A DNA stretch of 17,584 nt, from positions 1 through 17,584 of the forward strand of contig JASLXP010000361.1 of assembly GCA_030740295.1 (NCBI GenBank), in the 5' to 3' direction. Of this stretch, positions 1 through 6,335 are shown one piece after another (within the stretch, counting starts at the first letter, position 1; each line of letters starts with the position of its first letter). The notes under the pieces are model-generated. The model was not told where the DNA came from. It did not search any database and saw only the letters and a list, made by a program, of their open reading frames with translations. This stretch comes from Planctomycetota bacterium. GTDB taxonomy: Bacteria; Planctomycetota; PUPC01; JACPCR01. The translations under genes were made by a program, and so were the position numbers.

Positions 1-641
1 GGGCTGCCGTGCTGGTGCGTCTGGTAGCTGGAGCCGCTCCCGCTATTCGTCCAGATCACTTTGCCGGTCTCAGCATCGAGGGCATGAATGAATATGCCCA
101 TGAATCCAAAGATGCCGGCTGCAAAGTAGACCTTGTCATCAAAAACAACGGGAGCCCCTCGCGCTGGCCACATGCTGATCAGTCTCTCGTTACCGAGCAC
201 ATGTCTGTCCTGAGGACCGCCTCGGAACTTCCAGGCCACGGTTCCGTCCTTCACGTTCAGGCAGTAAAGGAAGCCGTCGTCAGACACAAAGAAAACCCTG
301 TCACGCCATCCCGCGGCCGCAAACCTGACGGGGCCGTCCGCGTAGAACCGCCATCGCTCCTTCCCGGATCGAGTTTCATAAGCGGTCACCTTGTCTGAGA
401 CCATCGAAGGAACAATGAGCGCCTGGCCGATCACGATGGGTTCATAAGAGGCATCGAATTGCAGCTTGGTCTGGCTCTCCGGCCACGCGGCCTTCGGCCG
501 GGGAAGGTCCCTCGTCCACTGCAGCTTCAGGTCCGCCGGCACAGCATCCTCAGTGGAAGCGCGCCGACCAGCATCGAAACGCCAACATGGCCAGTCACCT
601 GCCAGGGATGCATCGAGTAAACAGAAAATGATGAACGTCAT
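1..641 (-). CDS. Exported PQQ-like beta-propeller repeat protein (partial)
   Basis: The reading frame is open from an ATG at 641 down to base 1, so about 213 residues of the N-terminus are present and the C-terminus lies outside the window. An in-frame TAA lies four codons upstream, so the start cannot be much earlier; no clear ribosome binding site is seen. The first ~15 residues (MTFIIFCLLDASLAG) resemble a short signal peptide, followed by DWPCWRFDAGR. Beta-propeller blade signatures follow: KVTAYETRSGKERWRF (about 77-92), FLYCLNVKDGTVAWKF (about 117-132) and HALDAETGKVIWTN (about 181-194). These alternate with V-x-F-DD-x-V-Y-F strands. This is the PQQ-repeat pattern found in BamB-like and quinoprotein-like proteins. 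Many such proteins in PVC bacteria do not bind PQQ, and no cofactor residues can be checked here. Role inferred: extracytoplasmic scaffold or dehydrogenase-like protein. It is divergent from the kinase at 918. Confidence 0.85.
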   Translation of the reverse strand, partial: MTFIIFCLLDASLAGDWPCWRFDAGRRASTEDAVPADLKLQWTRDLPRPKAAWPESQTKLQFDASYEPIVIGQALIVPSMVSDKVTAYETRSGKERWRFYADGPVRFAAAGWRDRVFFVSDDGFLYCLNVKDGTVAWKFRGGPQDRHVLGNERLISMWPARGAPVVFDDKVYFAAGIFGFMGIFIHALDAETGKVIWTNSGSGSSYQTHQHGS

Positions 642-917
642 AAATCTTGATTAGATTCAGGGAGCCCCTGCTTGCAGCTATCAGAGGTGTCGGAAACGGA
701 GCTGGAGTATCGGCTTTACCCGCTTCTGAATTTTTCGCCATCCCCGGGGACGGCCGGCCTGATACGACAGGCAGACTTCAGATGCGGAAAACCGTCTTCT
801 CCTTCGTTTGATCTGACTGTTACAGGCTGTAAAAGACAAGCGAAATGACAGCTCAAAGGGGGAGCATGAGCTCGCATCCGAGTGCTTGTCAGGAATCGGC
901 AGTTCAAGAAAAATCTT
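642..917. other. Divergent intergenic spacer with a GC palindrome
   Basis: This spacer separates the minus-strand propeller gene from the plus-strand kinase and should hold promoters for both. The clearest element is a perfect 10-bp palindrome, TCCCCGGGGA, at 741-750. GCC at 737-739 and GGC at 752-754 extend it, with one mismatched pair. It has no loop, so a dimeric-protein operator is more plausible than an RNA hairpin, but that is a guess. No confident -35/-10 pair was found. A purine-rich GGGGGAG at 858-864 is too close to the ATG at 866 and too far from the GTG at 882 to serve either well. Confidence 0.35.
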
Positions 918-2639
918 ATGGCCCGCCGTCCCATCCAATTGCCTGAGGTGCTCAAAGCCCTTCAGGAAATCAACGACGAGATTCTATCCTCCGACGGTCT
1001 GAGCGGGATATTGAATCGTATTGTTGATTCAGCCAGGAGGATTTTTCATGCGGAATCGTGCTATATCCAGTGTTATGACTCTGTGCGGGGTCAGTATTTT
1101 CCAATCGTTGCATCGGGCCTGAGCAAGGGCTGGACACACGCAGATATCCGGCGACCCGAAGGGATTGGCCAGCGTGCGGTGAAGGAGGGCCGGCCATTCT
1201 TCACCAGGAACGTTGATGATCTCAATCCTAAAGTTGTTGCCGAGGGAATTACCTGGGGCGGGGCCTTCCCATTACAGCCGGAGAGCCAGAAGGAAGTGGG
1301 AATTCTCTACCTGCATTTCGCCTCCGACCCGCTCTTCGATGAAGAGGACACCAACATCCTAGAGCTGTTCGCACTTCGGGCAGGGATAGCCACCCAGATA
1401 GCCAATTTGTTGGAGAACGATGAACGGATGCTCCGAGAGCTCAACGCTCTGCGGGATGCAACCTGGCGTATTGCCAACACATCCTCACTCAGGGAATCGC
1501 TTCAGATCATCGGCAAAGCAGCGAAGCAGGTTATGTCTGCTGACGTCGCCGTACTCTATCCATGGGACGAGGACAGAGAGGCGGTCAATCAGTCCCTGCT
1601 CGTCGCTGACGGCCTGGACCTGACGCAATTGCGAGTCAGACGGCCCAGACGCGAGGGAATGTACTTTCAGGTGATGAAAGAAGGGATGCTCCATGTGCAG
1701 GACATCGACGCAATTCCTGCGGATCAGATTGAGCTCCTGCAGGTTACGAGGGAAGACACCCTCTCCGTTTTTGACTTGAAGTCTTTCGTGGCTGTCGCCA
1801 TGAGATCTGGCGAAGAGAATCTGGGCATTCTTTTTGTTGCATCCCGGAAACCGAGCGTGCTCGAAGAGGACAAGCAGAAAGCAATTCAGACCCTTGCCTA
1901 CCAGGCCGCCACATGTATGCAGCTTGCTGATCTTGCTCAGACCAGAGAAAAGGCCGCACAGGCAGAGGCGATGAATTTCGTCAACTCATCTGCTGCGCAG
2001 TTTGCCCACCGTCTCTCAAATGTTGCCGGCACCATTCCCCTCATCGTGAGAGATCTGAGGAAGAAGATCATGGAAGCCGGTGTCACTGACGATCGCGTGC
2101 TGAGGCGTTTCGACGACCTGGCAAACGATACGACCATGCTTATGGAGATGGCAGATTACCTGCGCATCCCCCAGGACATCGGCCCCCTCGCCCCGGTCGA
2201 TGTCCAGAAGACCATTGACAGGGCTATTGACAAGGCACGCCTCACCGATATCAATTCTTCGATTCGCCTTACTTGCGACATCCAGACTGACCTACCCCCG
2301 GTAACAGGCTGTGAGACGCTGGTCGAGGACATCCTGGTCAATCTGCTGCACAATGCCGTTGAGGCCAAGGCCGAGAACGTCCAGTTGACCGCCTCCCGGG
2401 ACCCGCAGACCTGGAAGGTGGTGCTCAAAGTCATTGACGATGGGGTCGGCATACAGGAATCGGACTACAGCAAACTGTTTACGCCATTTTACTCGACGAA
2501 GAAGGCATCCCTGCACGGCATAGGCCTCTGGGCCTCCAGGGCCAGCCTGACAAGAATGAACGGCCAGCTCCAAGTGCAGAGCGAACTCAACAAAGGCACC
2601 ACCATGACGGTCACGTTGCCCGCGTCAGACGAGAAATAA
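918..2639 (+). CDS. GAF-GAF sensor histidine kinase
   Basis: A 573-residue sensor kinase with no membrane segment, so probably cytoplasmic. Two GAF-type ligand domains lie at about 24-166 and 183-340. A coiled segment (LAQTREKAAQAEAMNF) leads into the dimerisation helix with candidate phospho-acceptor H364 in QFAHRLSNVAGTIP. The ATP-binding domain has an N box with N475 and N479 (VNLLHNAVEA), the G1 motif DDGVGI (D508), an F box FTPFYSTK (521-528) and a G2-like HGIGLW (533-538). The sequence after the histidine is R-L-S-N rather than the usual E-x-x-N/T/P, so this is not a standard HisKA helix. The ATG at 918 was preferred; a GTG at 882 would add 12 residues, and neither has a good ribosome binding site. 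The receiver gene starts 59 bases downstream and is the likely partner. The GAF ligands cannot be predicted from sequence. Confidence 0.9.
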   Translation: MARRPIQLPEVLKALQEINDEILSSDGLSGILNRIVDSARRIFHAESCYIQCYDSVRGQYFPIVASGLSKGWTHADIRRPEGIGQRAVKEGRPFFTRNVDDLNPKVVAEGITWGGAFPLQPESQKEVGILYLHFASDPLFDEEDTNILELFALRAGIATQIANLLENDERMLRELNALRDATWRIANTSSLRESLQIIGKAAKQVMSADVAVLYPWDEDREAVNQSLLVADGLDLTQLRVRRPRREGMYFQVMKEGMLHVQDIDAIPADQIELLQVTREDTLSVFDLKSFVAVAMRSGEENLGILFVASRKPSVLEEDKQKAIQTLAYQAATCMQLADLAQTREKAAQAEAMNFVNSSAAQFAHRLSNVAGTIPLIVRDLRKKIMEAGVTDDRVLRRFDDLANDTTMLMEMADYLRIPQDIGPLAPVDVQKTIDRAIDKARLTDINSSIRLTCDIQTDLPPVTGCETLVEDILVNLLHNAVEAKAENVQLTASRDPQTWKVVLKVIDDGVGIQESDYSKLFTPFYSTKKASLHGIGLWASRASLTRMNGQLQVQSELNKGTTMTVTLPASDEK

Positions 2640-2683
2640 TCTGAGAAACAGAAGTTGCCTCAAGCTCGTCACAACATTTCACT

Positions 2684-2691
2684 AAGGAGGA
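2684..2691 (+). promoter_or_regulatory. Ribosome binding site selecting a GTG start
   Basis: AAGGAGGA lies seven bases before the GTG at 2699. It is one of the strongest Shine-Dalgarno sequences in the window and fixes the GTG as the start of the receiver gene. Confidence 0.85.
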
Positions 2692-2698
2692 GCGTCCC

Positions 2699-3193
2699 GT
2701 GGAAATAAAACGCACGATTCTAGTCATTGAAGATCAGCCAAACTGGCAAAGGGAGATGACACGGATTCTGGAGGACGGAGGGTTCAATGTTCATGTAGCC
2801 GGAGTTTACGAAGAAGCTGTTGAAGCCATCGAGACGGGCCATTTCGAACTGGCTGTCGTCGACATGAGCCTTATCCAGGGCGACGCGGAGGATCGCAAAG
2901 GCGCAAAAATCATGGAGCAACTGGCGAAGGACGAATTCCGACTGCCAGTCATCTGTATCAGCGGCTATCTCAAACCGTCTGAGGTAGGCGACCTCATGCG
3001 TGAAGGCTTGACTGACTGGTTCTTTGACAAGAACGAGGAACTCGATGAAGAAAGATTCCTGAACGCAGTCACAGACTCGATATCCCGCACGGCTGAAGAA
3101 ACCCAGGCGAGGTGGAAACAAATCCAAGAGCGGCTCATGGATCTGTTCTTAACCGATATCCATGAGAGCAGACCAGAAGGAGGCGAGTCCTGA
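2699..3193 (+). CDS. Stand-alone response regulator (receiver domain only)
   Basis: A 164-residue protein with one CheY-like receiver domain. All conserved positions are visible: acidic pair E11/D12 (VIEDQPNW), phospho-acceptor D55 at the end of LAVVD, S88 in VICISG in the Ser/Thr switch position, and K111 in FFDKNE. After residue ~120 there is only a charged helical tail of about 40 residues (ISRTAEETQARWKQIQERLM), with no DNA-binding or enzymatic output domain. It therefore probably acts through protein contact or phosphotransfer, as CheY- and Spo0F-type regulators do. The GTG start is set by a strong AAGGAGGA. It follows the GAF kinase by 59 bases on the same strand, which argues for a cognate pair. 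Its target is unknown. Confidence 0.93.
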   Translation: MEIKRTILVIEDQPNWQREMTRILEDGGFNVHVAGVYEEAVEAIETGHFELAVVDMSLIQGDAEDRKGAKIMEQLAKDEFRLPVICISGYLKPSEVGDLMREGLTDWFFDKNEELDEERFLNAVTDSISRTAEETQARWKQIQERLMDLFLTDIHESRPEGGES

Positions 3194-3279
3194 CTTACCG
3201 GTTCGTCCGCCGTTTAGGACACTGATCGAAATTAATTTGCCTACTTCAAACCTGCAAAGACATCCTTCCGGAGTCCCGA

Positions 3280-3524
3280 GGGACGCAGGAGAGTAGATGG
3301 TTTCTGATTTTTGATTTTCGAAGTCAGAAATGTGCTGCTTGAACAGATGCTTGACTTCAGAAATCAAAAATCAGCAATCATCATTCTTTATTCGGATTTC
3401 TGAAATGGGCTCAGAGAATCAGCCGTTCTTTTTGGTTGCGACGCCTTCGGCGTAGAGAAACAGCCTCCTCAGAAGATTTGGGTAAAGACCAGGACTTCAA
3501 CCAGGGGCTACTCGCCTGCGTCCC
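3280..3524. repeat. Outer inverted repeat enclosing the AT-rich hairpin
   Basis: GGGACGCAGGAGAGTAG at 3280-3296 and CTACTCGCCTGCGTCCC at 3508-3524 are inverse complements at 16 of 17 positions. They bracket about 245 bases that include the inner inverted repeat. The flanks do not match well beyond the 17 bases, apart from C/G-rich similarity. They may be terminal repeats of a short non-autonomous element or two opposed copies of a dispersed motif. Confidence 0.6.
3298..3380. repeat. Inverted repeat with 29-base arms
   Basis: The left arm at 3298-3326 and the right arm at 3352-3380 are inverse complements at 25 of 29 positions, separated by a 25-base loop. The shared core is CTGATTTTTGATTT on one arm and AAATCAAAAATCAG on the other. 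The arms meet the size expected of a MITE-like or large-hairpin repeat; no transposase is adjacent. Confidence 0.8.
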
Positions 3525-3570
3525 TTCCCTTCGGGGCTGTGAACGTGGCACAATCAGTTTGGCCCGCAGC

Positions 3571-4941
3571 TCACCTCATCAGCCGATCGATCATCAGCAG
3601 ACGGTGGCGGCCGATCTCGCTCTGGTAACTGGAATCGTCGATCAAGTTTCTTCGTTCCAGGGGATCTTCCTGGAGGTCGTAGAATTGCTCCGGCTGGCTG
3701 CCGCCCCAGTAGGCGTATTTGTGGCGGGCAGTCCGGATGCAGACTCCCTGCCGTGACTGGTCGTTTGTCATGTATTCACAGAGTGTCGATTCCTTTCCGG
3801 AGCCGCGTCCTTCGATGATTGGGCGGAGGCTGCCGGCGCTCATCGAAGCTGGGATTTCGCATGAGGCATAGTCGAGGATGGTGGGAGCCACGTCAAAGAC
3901 CTCGACCAGAGCGTCGGTCTCGTGCGGTTTTGCTGTGCCCGCGGGCGGAGCAGCAATGAGTGGCACATGGATCACAGGATCGAAGAAGTTGCCCTTTCCA
4001 AGGCGGCCGAAGTCGAACATCATTTCACCGTGGTCCGAGACAAACAGAACCAGTGTGTTGTCGAGGAGGTTCCTCTTTTCCAGGCAGGCCACAATTCGTC
4101 CCACCATATCGTCGATGAGAGTGACCAGTCCCCAGTAGTAGGCACAGAAACGGCGGGCGAGTGCATCCTGTTCGGCGGTAGTGGTGCGCGGATTGCCATT
4201 CTGATCGACTGAGTAGTTGGGCGGCAGAATCACATCCTCGGCCGCGTAGAGAGTGTCGTAGGGCCTTGGAGGATCGATGGGCCCGTGGGGCCCACAGAAG
4301 CCACACCAGGCAAAGAACGGCTTGCCATGGTCCTTCTCCATGAAATCGATGGCGTTCTCCGCAATCCAGTAGTCCACGTATTCTTCAAGCGGGAGGACGT
4401 TGGTGAGAGCGGATTTGTATTTCAGGTAATCCGGATGCCGCCTCTGCTCATAGATAGCTTCGTACCCGCCCGGATGACGCTCCTCCAGCCATGCCGCGTA
4501 GTCACGGCCCAGGGGTGCGAGCCCGATATCCAATCCTGCAGATTTGGTCCAACGCTGCCCTTTCCCTCCAGTGACTTTCAGTTCGTGAAAGCCCTTCTCC
4601 GGCATCATGTGAATTTTGCCGAAAGCGCCGGTGTGATATCCCGCGATCTGGAGTCGCTCCATGAAAGTCGTTTCCCATTGGGGCAATCCCGGCGTGTCAT
4701 CAATGACTGCCTCCATGTATCGGATGCCATGCTGGTGGGTGTGCCGTCCCGTCTGCATGCAGGCCCGGCTGGGGATGCACACCGGGTTCTGAATGAAAGC
4801 GTTGTGGAAAGCCACCCCCCGTTTCGCCAACGCATCCAGGTGCGGCGTCTGCATCCAGTGGCTGCCGTTCGCGCCCAGTGTGTCGTATCGCTGCTGGTCA
4901 GTGGTAATGAGCAGAATGTTGGGGCGCGGGTCACTGGGCAT
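3571..4941 (-). CDS. Type I sulfatase (formylglycine-dependent)
   Basis: A 456-residue sulfatase of normal family length that should hydrolyse sulfate esters. The signature CxPSR is at C55-R59 (NPVCIPSRACMQTGR). C55 would be oxidised to formylglycine by a maturase not encoded here. Metal- and sulfate-binding positions are recognisable: D15 and Q16 in LLITTDQQRYDTLG, K109 and H111 in GAFGKIH, H219 in GPHGPIDPP, D303 and H304 in VSDHGEMM, and K316 in GRLGKGNFF. There is no signal peptide (MPSDPRPNILLITTD begins almost directly with the first strand), so a cytoplasmic enzyme is suggested, unlike many exported polysaccharide sulfatases. AAGGAAC lies about nine bases before the ATG. It is divergent from the oxidoreductase at 5196. 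The substrate, a carbohydrate sulfate or another sulfate ester, cannot be read from the sequence. Confidence 0.95.
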   Translation of the reverse strand: MPSDPRPNILLITTDQQRYDTLGANGSHWMQTPHLDALAKRGVAFHNAFIQNPVCIPSRACMQTGRHTHQHGIRYMEAVIDDTPGLPQWETTFMERLQIAGYHTGAFGKIHMMPEKGFHELKVTGGKGQRWTKSAGLDIGLAPLGRDYAAWLEERHPGGYEAIYEQRRHPDYLKYKSALTNVLPLEEYVDYWIAENAIDFMEKDHGKPFFAWCGFCGPHGPIDPPRPYDTLYAAEDVILPPNYSVDQNGNPRTTTAEQDALARRFCAYYWGLVTLIDDMVGRIVACLEKRNLLDNTLVLFVSDHGEMMFDFGRLGKGNFFDPVIHVPLIAAPPAGTAKPHETDALVEVFDVAPTILDYASCEIPASMSAGSLRPIIEGRGSGKESTLCEYMTNDQSRQGVCIRTARHKYAYWGGSQPEQFYDLQEDPLERRNLIDDSSYQSEIGRHRLLMIDRLMR

Positions 4942-5195
4942 CAGGTGTGTTCCTTGTTTTCAAGACAGGCTGGTCCGTGTTGTCACAGGGCCTCGACAGA
5001 GGTCACTTGAGCCCTTGCCCGGATTCGCCAGAATGCGGGATTGCTCGTTTCCCGAATTCTGGCGAATCCGACTACAATTCACCAATAGGAAGATGGAAGC
5101 GACAACGGCCGGCAGAGGGTTGCTGGCTTCCTGATCGAACCGGCCGCAAGGAGGCCACAGATCCAGATTTATGCCATGACTATTGGGAGCGATCA
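4942..5195. other. Divergent spacer between sulfatase and oxidoreductase genes
   Basis: About 254 bases that should contain the promoters of both flanking genes. The frame of the oxidoreductase is open back to 4947. That extension lacks any family similarity and reads straight through the hairpin at 5020-5070, so I treat it as non-coding. GGGAG at 5185-5189 is the ribosome binding site for the plus-strand gene. Confidence 0.6.
5020..5070. repeat. Large hairpin repeat, 21-base arms
   Basis: Left arm 5020-5040 and right arm 5050-5070 are inverse complements at 20 of 21 positions, with a nine-base loop (TTGCTCGTT). The arm core is GGATTCGCCAGAAT / ATTCTGGCGAATCC. Short GAATTCTGGCGAATC-like motifs are, from memory, frequent as dispersed repeats in PVC-group genomes; this was not searched. 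It lies about 80 bases from the sulfatase start and 125 bases from the oxidoreductase start, so it is either an inserted repeat or a regulatory structure in the divergent promoter region. Confidence 0.85.
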
Positions 5196-6323
5196 ATGAA
5201 ACCATTGCGTATAGGAGTCGTTGGGGTGAAGGGAATGGGAGGCGGCCACGTCGAGGCAATCGCGGCATCCGAGCAAGCCGAGATGACCGCAGTGGCTGAC
5301 ATCGATTTGGATCTTGCCCGACAGGTCGCGGAGAAGCATGATGCTCATGCCTATGCCGATTACCGGGAGATGATCAGCACGGGAGACCTGGATGCGGTCG
5401 TGGTGGCCACTCCACATTTCCTTCACGGTCCGATGGGTCTGCATTGTCTGGAGGCCGGCCTGCATACGTTCATCGAAAAGCCGATCGCCATGGCCGTATC
5501 GGAGGCTGACCGCCTGGTGGAAACGGCCCGGCAAAGAGGCCTGAAGCTGGCGGTCGGGCATAACTACCGGACCTTTCCGGGCAACCGGGCGATGAAGCAG
5601 TTGATTGATGAAGGAGCGCTCGGCGAAATCCACCGCGTGCTCTGGATGTGGCTCGATGTCCGGTCGGAAGCCTATTACGAACGAGACCTGTGGCGCTGCA
5701 CCTGGGAACATGCCGGGGGAGGCGTGCTTATGAACCAGGTCAGCCACGACATCGACCTGATCTGCTGGATGTTCGGCGACCCCGTCCAGGTCTCGGCCCA
5801 GATTTCAAACTGGTCCCACAAAGCAGAGATTGAGGACACGGCCATCGCCAGTGTCCTGTTTGCGTCAGGCGCGCATGCCAGCCTGCAGTTCAGCATCAAC
5901 GACCGCCCGCTGAACTATCGGCAGGTCAGTGGCAGCCTGGGAGCCCTCGAATACCGCGACGAGAAGAGTCCGAACTCGCAGACTCCGGATGAGTTCCGGC
6001 TCGGCCGTTACGAGACACCCATGCGAGACCACATCAGTCAAAGCCATGCCTATGCCCAGAATCCGGTGAGCGCCTGGGAGGACGTACCGATCAGCGAGGG
6101 AGACCGGACACTTTTCCAGAGCTTCATCGACGCCATCCTCGACGGAGGAGATCCCATCACCGACGGGGCCACTGCGCTTCGGAGCCTCGAACTGATTAAC
6201 GCCATTATTCTATCCGGCGTTCGAAAAGAGGTCGTAGACCTGCCCCTGGATCGAGCCCGTTACGACGAATTGCTGGAAGAGCTGAAAGCCGGCAAAACAG
6301 AAGTGTTTCGGCATACCAGGTAG
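5196..6323 (+). CDS. Gfo/Idh/MocA family NAD(P)-dependent oxidoreductase
   Basis: A 375-residue cytoplasmic dehydrogenase of normal family length. The N-terminal Rossmann fold starts with LRIGVVGVKGMGGGHVEAI (residues 4-22), a glycine-rich NAD(P) loop. The family EKP motif is at 94-96 (FIEKPIAM), where the lysine is a catalytic residue in characterised members. The C-terminal substrate domain includes EHAGGGVLMNQVSHDIDLIC (171-190), with H184 in the conserved G-x(n)-H-D position. Family members oxidise or reduce sugars, inositols and related polyols; the substrate here is unknown. The ATG at 5196 was chosen because GGGAG lies six bases upstream and the protein then starts exactly at the Rossmann fold. 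It is divergent from a sulfatase, which suggests but does not prove a carbohydrate pathway. The 3' end is 12 bases from the convergent gene ending at 6336. Confidence 0.95.
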   Translation: MKPLRIGVVGVKGMGGGHVEAIAASEQAEMTAVADIDLDLARQVAEKHDAHAYADYREMISTGDLDAVVVATPHFLHGPMGLHCLEAGLHTFIEKPIAMAVSEADRLVETARQRGLKLAVGHNYRTFPGNRAMKQLIDEGALGEIHRVLWMWLDVRSEAYYERDLWRCTWEHAGGGVLMNQVSHDIDLICWMFGDPVQVSAQISNWSHKAEIEDTAIASVLFASGAHASLQFSINDRPLNYRQVSGSLGALEYRDEKSPNSQTPDEFRLGRYETPMRDHISQSHAYAQNPVSAWEDVPISEGDRTLFQSFIDAILDGGDPITDGATALRSLELINAIILSGVRKEVVDLPLDRARYDELLEELKAGKTEVFRHTR

Positions 6324-6335
6324 GGGCTTTCGATC

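Larger units (their letters stand above)
3194..3570. other. Gene-free spacer between convergent genes, repeat-rich
   Basis: These 377 bases lie between the 3' ends of the receiver gene (plus) and the sulfatase gene (minus). No convincing coding frame is present. It holds an inner inverted repeat (3298-3326 with 3352-3380), an outer one (3280-3296 with 3508-3524), a short hairpin GTCCC-GA-GGGAC at 3273-3284 and ACGCC-TTC-GGCGT at 3441-3453. The AT-rich inner repeat could form a bidirectional transcript end, but there is no clean GC stem followed by a T run. The nested arrangement looks more like a small non-coding repeat element. Confidence 0.6.

Noticed and set aside
866..946. 26-codon leader frame overlapping the kinase start
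   Set aside because: The GGAG is only one base from its ATG, too close for initiation, and nothing suggests a leader peptide.
4285..5010. 241-codon plus-strand open frame
   Set aside because: Antisense to the sulfatase catalytic region, whose motifs are unmistakable.
4947..5195. N-terminal extension of the oxidoreductase by 83 codons
   Set aside because: The extension runs through the hairpin repeat, has no family similarity, and the ATG at 5196 has a good GGGAG site and begins at the Rossmann fold.
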